Below are positions 7,669 to 15,895 of a DNA stretch of 32,687 nt, piece after piece. Each line of letters opens with the position of its first letter. Position 1 is the first letter of the stretch. The translations under genes and the position numbers were made by a program. Source of the DNA: Candidatus Sulfopaludibacter sp. (GTDB lineage: Bacteria > Acidobacteriota > Terriglobia > Bryobacterales > Bryobacteraceae); NCBI GenBank assembly GCA_031292755.1, contig JARLGM010000071.1, forward strand, positions 1-32,687, given 5' to 3'. The notes under the pieces are model-generated. The model saw nothing but the letters and a program-made list of their open reading frames with translations. It had not been told where the DNA came from and did no database searches.

Positions 7669-9398
7669 TGCGATTCCCTCGTCACCACGTGGCCGCGGCA
7701 ACCGACGAGGAAGTCCAGATCGGCGCCGGTATCCGCCTGGAGGACATGGTCGAAGTAAAGCCGCTGATAGCCGCCGACCATGGGCGGCGGCACCGGTTTC
7801 CAATCGGTCCGGCGCCGTCCCATCTCTTCCTCGGACACATCCAGATGCAGCCGCCGCTGCTCCACGTCCAGTTCGATGCGGTCGCCCTCCCGGACGTGTG
7901 CCAGCGGACCACCGATCGCCGCTTCGGGACACACATGCAGCACTACCGTCCCGTATGCCGTGCCGCTCATGCGCGCGTCCGAGATCCGGACAAGGTCCGT
8001 GACGCCGCGCTTCAACAGGCTTGCGGGAAGTCCCATGTTTCCTACCTCGGCCATTCCGGGATAACCCTTCGGACCGCAGTTCTTCAGCACCATCACGCTG
8101 TTTTCGTCGGCCTCGAGCGCCGGGTCGTCGATTCGCAGCTTGTAGTCCTCGATGTTTTCGAACACGATTGCCCGGCCCGCGTGCCGCATCAACCGTGGCG
8201 ATGCGGCCGAAGGTTTAATCACCGCACCATTCGGCGCCAGGTTGCCACGCAGAATGGCGATGCCTCCGCGCTCCAGCAGCGGGCGGTCCCATGGCCGGAT
8301 CACCTCCGCATTCCAGTTCGGCGCCTCCCGGCAATTCTCCCAAATCGTCTTCCCGTTAACCGTGAGCGCATCGCGATGCAGCATGTTGTGCTCGCCCAGC
8401 GCGCGCACCACTGCGGGCACGCCGCCGGCATAATAGAAATCCTCCATCAGGTACTGTCCGGACGGCATCAGGTTGGCCAGCGTCGGGCAGTCGTGGCCCA
8501 GGCGGTCAAAGTCGTTCAGGCAGAGCGGCACCGCCAGCCGCCCGGCGATGGCCAGCAGATGAATCACCGCGTTCGTCGACCCGCCTAGAGCGGCGTTCAC
8601 GCGGATGGCATTCTCGAACGCCTCGCGCGTCAGGATGCACGAGATCCGCAGGTCCTCCGCGACCATCTCCACGATGCGCCGCCCGGCCAGGTGGGCCATC
8701 ACGGCGCGGCGCGAATCCACGGCGGGGATGGCGGCATTTCCCGGCAGCGACAGTCCCAGAGCCTCGACCATCGACGCCATGGTCGATGCCGTCCCCATCG
8801 TCATGCAGTGTCCCGGCGAGCGCGACATGCAGGACTCCGCTTCCATGAACTGCTGCAAACTCATATGGCCGGCTTTGACTTCTTCGCTAAACCGCCACAC
8901 GTCCGTGCCCGACCCGATGTCCCGCCCCTGGTACTTGCCGTTCAGCATCGGGCCGCCTGAAACCACCAGCGCGGGAATATCGCAACTGGCGGCCCCCATC
9001 ACCAGCGATGGCGTGGTCTTGTCGCAGCCGCACATCAGCACGACTCCGTCTATCGGATTGGCACGGATCGATTCCTCCACGTCCATGCTGGCCAGGTTGC
9101 GAAACAGCATCGCGGTGGGGCGCATGATAGCCTCGCCCAGCGAAGTCACCGGGAATTCCACGGGGAATCCGCCCGCCTGCCACACGCCGCGCTTCACATG
9201 CTCCGCCAAGTCGCGAAAGTGCGCGTTGCACGGGGTCAGCTCCGACCACGTGTTGCAGATCCCAATCACCGGACGCCCGTCGAAGACGTCTCCCGGAAAA
9301 CCCTGGTTCCGCATCCAGCTTCGATGTCCGAACCCGTCCTTGTCAGCCTTGCCGAACCAGTCCGCCGACCGGTATTTCACCTTGCCATCCGTGCTCAT
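7665..9398 (-). CDS. IlvD/EDD-family sugar-acid dehydratase (L-arabinonate dehydratase-like)
   Basis: A 577-aa [2Fe-2S], Mg-dependent dehydratase of the IlvD/Edd family, which removes water from aldonates or dihydroxy acids to give 2-keto-3-deoxy acids. Cluster cysteines are visible in SELTPCN (C57), CGCDKTTP (C125) and SPGHCMTMGTAS (C198). Their spacing and context fit the pentonate/hexonate dehydratase subgroup (arabinonate, xylonate), not branched-chain amino-acid IlvD. ISDARMSGTAYG near residue 490 holds the conserved Ser of the active site. The ATG at 9398 overlaps the upstream stop as ATGA, with AGGAG six bases before it. No branched-chain amino-acid genes are adjacent; neighbours are an SDR, a kinase, an enolase homologue and an ACS transporter. 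The exact substrate cannot be read from sequence. Confidence 0.9.
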   Translation of the reverse strand: MSTDGKVKYRSADWFGKADKDGFGHRSWMRNQGFPGDVFDGRPVIGICNTWSELTPCNAHFRDLAEHVKRGVWQAGGFPVEFPVTSLGEAIMRPTAMLFRNLASMDVEESIRANPIDGVVLMCGCDKTTPSLVMGAASCDIPALVVSGGPMLNGKYQGRDIGSGTDVWRFSEEVKAGHMSLQQFMEAESCMSRSPGHCMTMGTASTMASMVEALGLSLPGNAAIPAVDSRRAVMAHLAGRRIVEMVAEDLRISCILTREAFENAIRVNAALGGSTNAVIHLLAIAGRLAVPLCLNDFDRLGHDCPTLANLMPSGQYLMEDFYYAGGVPAVVRALGEHNMLHRDALTVNGKTIWENCREAPNWNAEVIRPWDRPLLERGGIAILRGNLAPNGAVIKPSAASPRLMRHAGRAIVFENIEDYKLRIDDPALEADENSVMVLKNCGPKGYPGMAEVGNMGLPASLLKRGVTDLVRISDARMSGTAYGTVVLHVCPEAAIGGPLAHVREGDRIELDVEQRRLHLDVSEEEMGRRRTDWKPVPPPMVGGYQRLYFDHVLQADTGADLDFLVGCRGHVVTRESH

Positions 9399-10669
9399 GT
9401 CTGCTCCTGAAATTTCTGGAACGGGCGCGCCAGCGTCGCGCCGGGACCAAGCGCTTCTTCGATCCGCAGCGCCTCGTTCCATTTCGCCATCCGCTCCGAC
9501 CGCGCAAAGGAACCCACCTTCAGTTGTGCCGCCTTCCAGCCCACCGCGAGATGCACGATCGTGACGTCCTCCGACTCGCCCGACCGCGCCGAGACGATCT
9601 CCGCCATTCCGCTCTCGCGTGCTGCCGCGAGCGCCGCCCGCGTCTCCGTAATCGTGCCCGCCTGGTTGGGTTTGATCAGCACCGCGTTACACAGCCGGGA
9701 AGCCGCGGCATTGCGCACCCGCGCCGCGTTCGTCACCAAAAGGTCGTCTCCAATCACCTGCACTTTGCTTCCGAATGCCGCGGTGAAGCGCCGGAACCCT
9801 TCGGAATCGTCTTCCGCCAGAGGATCTTCGATGGAAATGATCGGATATCGCTCGATCCATCGCCCCAGCAACTCGATCAGCCCGTCCGTGTCCAGCACCC
9901 GCCTGTCGCGGCTCAATCGGTATCCGGCCGCCGAGCGGAACTGCGAAGCCGCAATATCCAGGGATATGGCCGCATCGCTGCCGGGAATCAGCCCCGCCGA
10001 TTCGATTGCGCGCACGAGCGCATCCAGCGCCTCCTCATTGGATTCGAACACGGGCCAGTAGCCGCCCTCGTCGGCTACTCCTTGCAGGAGATGCCGGCTG
10101 GCAAGGTAAACGCCAGCCGCGCGGTAGATGGCGGCGGAGCGATCCAGAGCCTCGGCGAAAGAGCGCGCCGCGGGACAGACCACCATGAGGTCCTGAATAT
10201 CGATGCGCCTCGCGGCGTGCGCACCGCCACCGAAGATCTGGATCTCCGGCAATGGCATACAGGTCGCGTCCGGCGCAAGGTAGCGCCAGAGCGGACGGCC
10301 GTGTGCCGCCGCCGCGGCATGAAGCGTCGCCATCGAGACTGCGATCAGCGCGTTTCCGCCCAGCTTGCGCTTGTCGGTTGTGCCGTCGGCGCCCACAAGC
10401 AGGCGGTCGATATTCTCCTGGTCTTCAGCGTCGGCCCCCATCAGCGACCGCGCGATGCACCCGTTGACATTCGCGACGGCGCCGCGCACGTCAAATCCGT
10501 CGGCATCCCGGAGGTCCACCGCTTCGCCCGATCCCGTGGACTCGCCTGCCGGTGCGATCGCGCGACCTATCGCGCCGGACTCCAACGCCACCTCAGCTTC
10601 CACCGTAGGACGGCCGCGCGAGTCCCAAACCCGGCGTCCGCGGACATGGCGAATGGCCGTTGCGATCAT
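9395..10669 (-). CDS. Divergent enolase paralogue with altered catalytic residues
   Basis: A 424-aa enolase homologue over its full length: DSRGRPTVEAEV near the N-terminus, GGAHA (H151), ADEGGY (E201), metal ligands D238 (SLDIAAS), E281 (SIEDP) and GDDLLVTN, lysines K333 (LIKPNQAGT) and K384 (QLKVG), and ending RIEEALG. True enolases have SHRSGETED; here it is SARSGESED, so the catalytic-loop His is Ala (about A361). The Glu of the usual QEFM motif is Asp (IDIQDLM, D160), and the substrate loop reads AGESTG instead of SGASTG. It therefore may not be the glycolytic enzyme; a role on another phosphorylated acid is inferred. The start is the ATG at 10669, 2 nt after the kinase stop; a TTG at 10675 would overlap that stop. 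It is gene 3 of the operon. Confidence 0.88.
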   Translation of the reverse strand: MIATAIRHVRGRRVWDSRGRPTVEAEVALESGAIGRAIAPAGESTGSGEAVDLRDADGFDVRGAVANVNGCIARSLMGADAEDQENIDRLLVGADGTTDKRKLGGNALIAVSMATLHAAAAAHGRPLWRYLAPDATCMPLPEIQIFGGGAHAARRIDIQDLMVVCPAARSFAEALDRSAAIYRAAGVYLASRHLLQGVADEGGYWPVFESNEEALDALVRAIESAGLIPGSDAAISLDIAASQFRSAAGYRLSRDRRVLDTDGLIELLGRWIERYPIISIEDPLAEDDSEGFRRFTAAFGSKVQVIGDDLLVTNAARVRNAAASRLCNAVLIKPNQAGTITETRAALAAARESGMAEIVSARSGESEDVTIVHLAVGWKAAQLKVGSFARSERMAKWNEALRIEEALGPGATLARPFQKFQEQT

Positions 10670-10671
10670 CT

Positions 10672-11676
10672 TCAAATCCCCAGCCGGGCGGCCCAGACGC
10701 GTTCGATCTCCTCCAGCGAACGCGGCGGCATCCCGATCAGCGGAAGCACCACCTCCCGCACCAGGTTCTGGTCAGCGGCGGTCAGGTACTCCACCGGGCT
10801 TTTCCCGTCTACGCGGGCCAGCAGCAGGGCGGTTAGCAGCCGCGCGGTTCTTTCCTCTACCGCCGCCGGAGACTCCCAGCTCACACCCTCGCGATAGGCC
10901 GCTGCAAGGCGCTCGAACGCCTCGATCAGCCGCCGCGCCGCCGCGCGGTTCCAGAGGCACTTGAGCAGCAGATGGTTGAGGCAGAATGCGAGATCGAATG
11001 CCGGGTCGCCGAACCACGCGCACTCGGCGTCCAGAAACACAGGTCCGTGCGGCCCCGCAAGGATGTTCTTCGGACTCACATCTCCATGTACCAGCGCCAC
11101 CTTCGTAGCCAGCGTGGACGCGGAGAGCGCGAGGAGCGGGCTCGCGATTGCGGGATGCCGCCTCGCGGTCGTTTCGAAGTAAGGCTCCAGCCGAATCGCG
11201 TGGAACACCGCGTCGGTGGCAAATACCTCCGCAACGGCACGATCTCCGGCGGTCTGCGAATGAATAAATGCCAGGCTGCGCCCTACTGCGGCAGCAAAGT
11301 TCGGGTCTACATAGCCGTCGCGCAACTGTTCTTTCCAAACCGGAAACATCGCCGGATCGAGGTATTCCATGGCGAACAGGCCCGCATCGTCGTCGCGTGC
11401 CAGAAGCCGCGAAGCACTGCCGGGCAAAATGCGCTCAACGGTCACGAGCCAGTCCGCCTCGTGGCGGTTGCGCGACGTCGGCGCCTGCCAATCTCCGGCG
11501 ACACGCAGCTTCGGCAGCGCCCGTTTGACTACGAACACGCGGTCCCCGGCCTCCACCTTGAAAATGTCCGAGGACACTCCTCCCGGCAAAACAGTAAACC
11601 GTACCTGCTCTCCTGGCTCGATCAGTCCAAGCCCGGTCAGGTCGCGCGCAATCAGCTTCTGCGCGACTCCGGTCAC
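10672..11676 (-). CDS. APH/choline-kinase-fold small-molecule phosphotransferase
   Basis: A 334-aa kinase of the aminoglycoside-phosphotransferase fold. Visible motifs are the N-lobe lysine in VFVVKRALP (K51), Brenner's motif LVHGDVSPKNIL (D199, N204) and the Mg-binding FLDAECAWFGDPAFDLAF (D216). Members phosphorylate hydroxyls of small molecules such as methylthioribose, choline, homoserine or sugars. Being inside a sugar-acid operon, it more likely acts on a metabolite than as a resistance enzyme (inference). GTG start at 11676 overlaps the SDR stop as GTGA, with GGAGGG eight bases upstream. Its product could feed the adjacent enolase-like protein, which belongs to a family acting on phosphorylated acids. 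Confidence 0.87.
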   Translation of the reverse strand: MTGVAQKLIARDLTGLGLIEPGEQVRFTVLPGGVSSDIFKVEAGDRVFVVKRALPKLRVAGDWQAPTSRNRHEADWLVTVERILPGSASRLLARDDDAGLFAMEYLDPAMFPVWKEQLRDGYVDPNFAAAVGRSLAFIHSQTAGDRAVAEVFATDAVFHAIRLEPYFETTARRHPAIASPLLALSASTLATKVALVHGDVSPKNILAGPHGPVFLDAECAWFGDPAFDLAFCLNHLLLKCLWNRAAARRLIEAFERLAAAYREGVSWESPAAVEERTARLLTALLLARVDGKSPVEYLTAADQNLVREVVLPLIGMPPRSLEEIERVWAARLGI

Positions 11677-12428
11677 AGCGAAAACCCTCCGTCCGCGATG
11701 TGAATCGCTCCTGTGGTGAAGGCGCTCTCGTCGGAAGCCAGATAGACCGCCAGCGCAGCGATCTCGTTCGGCTTTCCGATTCTGCCCATGGCCTGCCTGG
11801 CTTCGAACTCATGGCGCACGTCCGCGACCGGCCGGCCCTGCCGTTCCGCCTGTACCGCGATCCGGGCTTCGAGCGAAGGCGATTCCACGGTTCCGGGACA
11901 GATCGCATTGCAGCGAATCCCCGCGCGGATGAAATCGGCCGCCACCGCTTTCGTGAGGCCGATTACGGCCGCTTTGCTGGCGCCGTAAACATACCGGTTG
12001 GGAATGCCGCGCACCGACGAAGCACCGGACGCCACATTAACGATCGAGCCTTTGCCGCGCTCGAGCATACCCGGCAGGAAGGCCCGGATCGTGCGATGCA
12101 TCGACTTCACATTCACGTCGAACGAGTAGTCCCAATCGTCCTCGGAACACTCCAGAACTGTACCGTGATGCACAAATCCGGCGCAGTTGAACAGAATGTC
12201 CACCGGACCGATCCGCGCGGCCAGAGACCGCACTGCCTCGGTCGAGCGGACATCCAACGGGAGCAGTTCGCCGCTTAGGCCTTCCAGTCTGGCCGCAGCG
12301 ATGTCGGTCGCCACCACGCGGCAGCCCTCGCGCGCAAAGGCTTCCGCCGTCGCGCGTCCGATGCCTGCTCCCGCCGCCGTGACCAATGCGAGTTTATTCT
12401 CTAAACGTCCCACCGACGAACGCACCAT
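11673..12428 (-). CDS. Short-chain dehydrogenase, 2-keto-3-deoxy-L-fuconate dehydrogenase / BDH2-like
   Basis: A 251-aa classical SDR. It has the cofactor motif VTAAGAGIG (residues 16-24), D42 at the end of beta-2 (VVATDI), which favours NAD over NADP, NCAG (81-84), N107, and the catalytic S134, Y148 and K152 (YGASK). ICPGTVESPSLEARI followed by EFEARQAMGRIG and YLASDESAFTTG closely resembles the group holding BDH2/DHRS6 and 2-keto-3-deoxy-L-fuconate dehydrogenases. The latter oxidise the C4 hydroxyl of 2-keto-3-deoxy sugar acids, the product type of the downstream dehydratase. The ATG at 12428 has GGAG eight bases upstream; a GTG at 12413 is an alternative. It is the first gene of the operon. 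Confidence 0.9.
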   Translation of the reverse strand: MVRSSVGRLENKLALVTAAGAGIGRATAEAFAREGCRVVATDIAAARLEGLSGELLPLDVRSTEAVRSLAARIGPVDILFNCAGFVHHGTVLECSEDDWDYSFDVNVKSMHRTIRAFLPGMLERGKGSIVNVASGASSVRGIPNRYVYGASKAAVIGLTKAVAADFIRAGIRCNAICPGTVESPSLEARIAVQAERQGRPVADVRHEFEARQAMGRIGKPNEIAALAVYLASDESAFTTGAIHIADGGFSL

Positions 12429-12473
12429 ACCACACGCTCCGGAAACCGGGCAACCCGCCGCACCTGCCTCCAG

Positions 12474-12713
12474 ATGCGGCCTGAACTGGCCCTTGACGAT
12501 TTCGCCCTGTGTGGCGAGATGTCGCGTCTGTTGCGCCTCTTGGATGAGACGAGGGGCGGCGCCATTCGGCTGATCGAAGTGCGCGACGGGATTCCGCGCC
12601 GGATGTTGGTGGAGTCGCAAGCGTACTGCACTACAGATCCCGCAGGCCGCGATCTCAAGTCCGAAATGCAGCGTACAGCATGGTACTTTCCCGCGCACAA
12701 CGGGCCGGGGTAA
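12474..12713 (+). CDS. Doubtful small hypothetical protein
   Basis: A 79-aa open frame reading DDFALCGEMSRLLRLLDETR and then IRLIEVRDGIPRRMLVES, with mostly G/C third positions. It lies 45 bp from the divergent SDR start. I recognise no family and see no Shine-Dalgarno sequence before its ATG. It could be a real small protein, a fragment of an older gene, or chance in a GC-rich leader region. Confidence 0.2.
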   Translation: MRPELALDDFALCGEMSRLLRLLDETRGGAIRLIEVRDGIPRRMLVESQAYCTTDPAGRDLKSEMQRTAWYFPAHNGPG

Positions 12714-12900
12714 TTACCCTGCCGTTTTTGTGTAAGTATCTTCAGGTGTTCCTTTTAATCCGATGGAAAGCATCGTGCATGCCCCGGCGCATGAGCTACG
12801 CACATCAATCTAAGGGGTTAAATTCATTTGAGATAAGGACTCTAGTACCATTTCCTGGCTTTTTGCCTAAGGAGTGGGGATTTAGTGTGGGCGAATCGTC

Positions 12901-12906
12901 TATAAT
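12901..12906 (+). promoter_or_regulatory. -10 box (TATAAT) upstream of the SGNH hydrolase
   Basis: A perfect TATAAT lies 32 bp before the ATG at 12939. It sits in a stretch (about 12714-12938) that is clearly more AT-rich than its surroundings and has no convincing gene. No good -35 hexamer lies 16-18 bp upstream. A GTGAGG ribosome-binding candidate lies between the box and the start. Confidence 0.45.
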
Positions 12907-12938
12907 CAGTTCACCATAGGTACTGGTGAGGGCCATCA

Positions 12939-14183
12939 ATGTCTTGTGAGTTATCATCCATTTTCGTAATCCTCGTCTCTCTTGGCGCTCCGGCGGTTTA
13001 TGGCCAGAGTAAGCCGGATTTTTCCAGGTTCCTGGTGGCTGGAGACTCCCTCGGCGCCGGATACCAGAACGCACAACTGATCGAATCCGGACAGACGCAT
13101 GGATATGCAAATGTAGTTGCGACGCAACTCGGCGTATCCTTGAATCTGCCTCTGATTCCGGCGCCCGGCTATCCGCAGATCAGCACAGAAGCGGGGTTCG
13201 CCCTGGATTCGGGGCTGATGCCCATCGGGCGTCTGAATACGCAGCAAACGCTGAATGTGGCGGTTCCGGGTCTCCCCTTGGCCGCATTCGTGGGGCTTCC
13301 GGCGACCTGCCCGCCGGATTACACCAACGCCGTGGCCGTGATGGCGGCGGAAATACTCAATCCTACCTGCAGCCTGAACCCGGCTCCGACCGAACTGCAG
13401 GAGGCCGCGGCACTCAAGCCTACCACCTCGATTCTGTGGATAGGTAGCAACGACGCTCTATATACTATTCTCTTCGGCAACGATCCGACCGACTTACCTA
13501 CTTTCACCGGCCTGTATCACATAGCGGCCACTACCATGGCGCAGGCCAGCGGACACCTTGTACTGGCGAACATACCCGATGTTACATTAGTGCCCTATGT
13601 TACTTCCGTTCCCAAACTGGCGGCGATCCTGGGCCTGCCGGTTGCCACGGTCGAGGCAATTTATGGATTGAATGCCGGCGACATGGTTACACCTTATGCA
13701 TTTCTTGCCATCCAGGCCATGGGAAATATGCCCGGTCCGCTGCCCGATTCGAGCCCGAACGGCCCGGTCGTCGTGCGCGCCGCGCGACTGGCGCAGATTC
13801 GGGCCGCCGTGGCGGAGTACAACAGTGTGATCGCGGCGGAAGCGGCCGCGAACCACGCCGCTCTGGTCGATATCAACGCGCTGGTGACCAACCTGGCGGC
13901 CAACGGAATTCAAGTCGGCGGGCAGAGGCTGACGACCGACTTTATGGGGGGGCTTTTCTCGCTGGACGGCGTGCATCCGACCAATACGGGGTATGCGATT
14001 ATCGCCAACGAATTCATCAAGGCTATGAACCGGGCGTGGAATATAGACATCGAGGCCGTGTCCATCGAACAGGTATCGAAGACCGATCCGCTGCTCCCCA
14101 CGCAGGGAGACGACAAGAAGAACAAGGAATCGCACCACGTTACCGGTAGCATGGCCGGCACACTGCGGTCGATGCACAACTAG
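12939..14183 (+). CDS. Secreted SGNH/GDSL-type hydrolase (lipase/esterase fold)
   Basis: A 414-aa exported protein. A signal peptide (about residues 1-22, ending YGQ) is followed by the nucleophile block VAGDSLGAGY (block I, Ser nucleophile), WIGSNDAL (block III, G-x-N-D, oxyanion Asn) and DGVHPTNTGYAII (block V, catalytic Asp-x-x-His). These are the diagnostic SGNH blocks, so it should cleave esters of lipids or acylated sugars outside the cytoplasm. The long insertion between blocks I and III (about 130 residues) and the charged C-terminal tail (GDDKKNKESHH) are specific to this subfamily and unexplained. It stands alone, transcribed away from the sugar-acid operon. Substrate unknown. Confidence 0.88.
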   Translation: MSCELSSIFVILVSLGAPAVYGQSKPDFSRFLVAGDSLGAGYQNAQLIESGQTHGYANVVATQLGVSLNLPLIPAPGYPQISTEAGFALDSGLMPIGRLNTQQTLNVAVPGLPLAAFVGLPATCPPDYTNAVAVMAAEILNPTCSLNPAPTELQEAAALKPTTSILWIGSNDALYTILFGNDPTDLPTFTGLYHIAATTMAQASGHLVLANIPDVTLVPYVTSVPKLAAILGLPVATVEAIYGLNAGDMVTPYAFLAIQAMGNMPGPLPDSSPNGPVVVRAARLAQIRAAVAEYNSVIAAEAAANHAALVDINALVTNLAANGIQVGGQRLTTDFMGGLFSLDGVHPTNTGYAIIANEFIKAMNRAWNIDIEAVSIEQVSKTDPLLPTQGDDKKNKESHHVTGSMAGTLRSMHN

Positions 14184-14189
14184 CGGTAA

Positions 14190-14470
14190 CGGGCTGGGCT
14201 CTTCCGGCCCGCAATGCCTCCACCGGCGCCAGCCGGGAGACCCGACGAGTGGGAAGGTAGCCGGCCAGAGCGCCACCGCGAGCAGGGTCACGGGCACGGT
14301 GGCGCCGCGGTTGCATGAGGCGGAGACCGAAGGCGAACATTGCGGTGGGGACGAGCGTAGCCGGCCGGGCAGCCGCCGCGCCGATACTGCGCCCGTAGAG
14401 GTTGACGATCTGGCCGCGCTGGCGCCGGGGGAGAATCAACCGGTGGCAGAAGGCATCGCGGCCTTGGCTG
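14190..14470 (-). pseudogene. Remnant of the C-terminus of an FtsX/MacB-like permease
   Basis: Reading the minus strand just after the SGNH gene, one frame gives AGYLPTRRVSRLAPVEALRAG, which matches the characteristic cytoplasmic end of MacB/FtsX-type permeases (the duplicated orphan permeases of Acidobacteria end A-x-x-P-A-R-R-A-x-R-x-D-P-x-x-A-L-R). The hydrophobic stretch that should precede it (TVPVTLLAVAL) lies in another frame around 14260-14295, and ATLVPTAMFAFGL lies further upstream around 14335-14375. At least one frameshift therefore interrupts it, and the N-terminal and periplasmic parts are gone. The exact outer limit of the relic is uncertain. The bases on to 14672 hold nothing else I can recognise. 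Confidence 0.5.
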
Positions 14471-14672
14471 CTGATCGGGCCGCTGTCGAGTAACAGATCC
14501 AACGAGTAGCCCAACGCGGCAAGATGCCGCCATCCCCGGCTCGCGATGAGTTTGGTCCTGGAACCGTCGAAACTCGGCTGCGATACTCCTCTTCAAAACT
14601 GTCAATCACGCAATAAACCGGGGGTGTGAAGATCCCCGCGCAGCGGCGGTGAGCCGGCCGCGTCCTCGCAGA

Positions 14673-15536
14673 TCATTCAAGCCCCTTCCCGTTCATCGGG
14701 ACGTGCATCCAGTCCAAACTCGCGGAGTTCTTCTTGTCATCTTTTCCCCAAGTCCAGTACATACCGACATAGGCGTAGTTTTCCGTCTGGCCATCGATGG
14801 AGTGGCCGTAGCAAAACAGAAACTGCTCTCCGGGGTGATTCTTGAAATGATAGTAGCCACCCAAGTCGATCATCGTCGACGCCTCGGTCTGCGCCGCCGC
14901 GTAGCCCTCCCGTCCGTGGGCAAAGACCTCGACTCCCAGTTCGAGCCTCTCGCTCAGGGCCCGTTTCACCAGCCATCCGGTGTAGGGAAAGTTGCGGTAT
15001 CCGGTTTGCGGAACCACTTCATAACCGGCTCCGCCGTCAAAGGTCCAGTGCCCGGCGTTCTTTTGCAGCCAGAGCGGGAGTTTGTACCAGACTTTCCCAA
15101 CCCCCAGCCCTTTTGCGTAACTTCCGGTTGGGATTTCGAACATGGTAAACGTGCCGATCTGCGGAATGTGTTTCGTCTCCTTGATGATGGCGATCTTGGT
15201 GCCCAATTCCATGTCCGTGAGCCCGAAGAACGTGCCTCCGATTCCCCCCGGGGCATAGATCGGATTGTTGGATGGCGCAATCATTCCCATGGGCAGAATT
15301 GCGTGCAGTTGCACCCTGGGAATCGCGCCCCAGTTGAACTCGATGGCCGGTCCCGTGGAATCGATTTCTGCCGTGGTCCCATCCATGCTGCCGAAGATGT
15401 AGAACTCGTAGTGGTGGAGGTCAACCGGCACGGGATCGTCGGTTTGATACGGAGGCCCCTGCGCCCACAGCCGGGAAACGTCGAGCAGACAAAGCATCAA
15501 CAGGGCGACACGGGTGAGCAGCTGTTGTTGCGTCAC
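14673..15536 (-). CDS. Outer-membrane beta-barrel protein, MetA-type (phenol-degradation porin-like)
   Basis: A 287-aa exported protein. After a signal peptide ending at about LWAQ, the mature start GPPYQTDDPVPVDLHHYEFY is typical of a family annotated as putative outer-membrane transporters of the MetA phenol-degradation type. The rest alternates polar and aromatic residues as in a beta-barrel (YRNFPYTGWLVKRAL, then LELGVEVFAHG, ENYAYVGMYWTWG). It probably forms a small outer-membrane channel; the family name does not prove phenol transport. The frame is open to a TTG at 15602, but a promoter-like TTGACA sits exactly there, so I prefer the GTG at 15536; an internal ATG at 15497 is also possible. 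There are no catabolic neighbours. Confidence 0.75.
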   Translation of the reverse strand: MTQQQLLTRVALLMLCLLDVSRLWAQGPPYQTDDPVPVDLHHYEFYIFGSMDGTTAEIDSTGPAIEFNWGAIPRVQLHAILPMGMIAPSNNPIYAPGGIGGTFFGLTDMELGTKIAIIKETKHIPQIGTFTMFEIPTGSYAKGLGVGKVWYKLPLWLQKNAGHWTFDGGAGYEVVPQTGYRNFPYTGWLVKRALSERLELGVEVFAHGREGYAAAQTEASTMIDLGGYYHFKNHPGEQFLFCYGHSIDGQTENYAYVGMYWTWGKDDKKNSASLDWMHVPMNGKGLE

Positions 15537-15572
15537 AAAAAGGCGGCTTCGTAGGCCAACTATCGGAATTCG

Positions 15573-15602
15573 ATAATTGCATGGAAGCCGGAACGCTGTC
15601 AA
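15573..15602 (-). promoter_or_regulatory. Sigma-70-type promoter for the outer-membrane barrel gene
   Basis: On the minus strand a perfect TTGACA (15602-15597) is followed after 18 bp by AATTAT (15578-15573, four of six matches to TATAAT). Transcription would begin near 15566, about 30 bp before the GTG at 15536. This arrangement is the main reason for choosing the shorter start. Confidence 0.45.
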
Positions 15603-15740
15603 TTACCAGGATGGTGCTTGATCGCGGCGTAAAAGTATCACGCCCCGCCAACGATAGGCGACACTATGATTTCGCATCGAGAGTCACGCGCCAATGGGCG
15701 GTCACGGGCTTCCCGGAAAGTGACGAAACTGGGCACGCCC

Positions 15741-15787
15741 GGCGAGCCATGGATCGGCCACGCGACTCGCACAGTGAGTTCAGTGGC
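15741..15787 (+). repeat. Intergenic direct repeat, copy A
   Basis: A 47-bp unit beginning GGCGAGCCATGGATCGGCCA matches copy B at 17671-17717 at 42 of 47 positions, in the same orientation. Weaker similarity extends outward (about 15725-15806 against 17651-17730). It lies in the 293-bp gap between the barrel gene's open frame and the AsmA-like gene, and this gap holds no convincing gene. Confidence 0.8.
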
Positions 15788-15895
15788 CATGGCTCAACGA
15801 CCGCGAACTCCACTCCGAGTACGCCGATCCGCGCGGTCCATTAGAAACGCGCGGTTTCGCTACGAATTCCGGACACCCGCCAGGAAAGCGCACCT

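Noticed and set aside
7669..7932. N-terminal extension of the MFS frame upstream of the TTG
   Set aside because: It overlaps the dehydratase coding end and reads as Arg/Gly-rich noise; the first transmembrane helix begins just after the TTG at 7668.
9524..10897. 457-aa plus-strand open frame
   Set aside because: Antisense to the enolase-like and kinase genes, which have clear motifs; composition is that of a chance frame.
12429..12698. N-terminal extension of the SDR frame
   Set aside because: SDRs of this family start a few residues before the cofactor motif; the extension has no motif and covers the probable promoter region.
14649..15554. 301-aa plus-strand open frame
   Set aside because: Antisense to the outer-membrane barrel gene, which has a signal peptide and the conserved GPPYQTDDP start.
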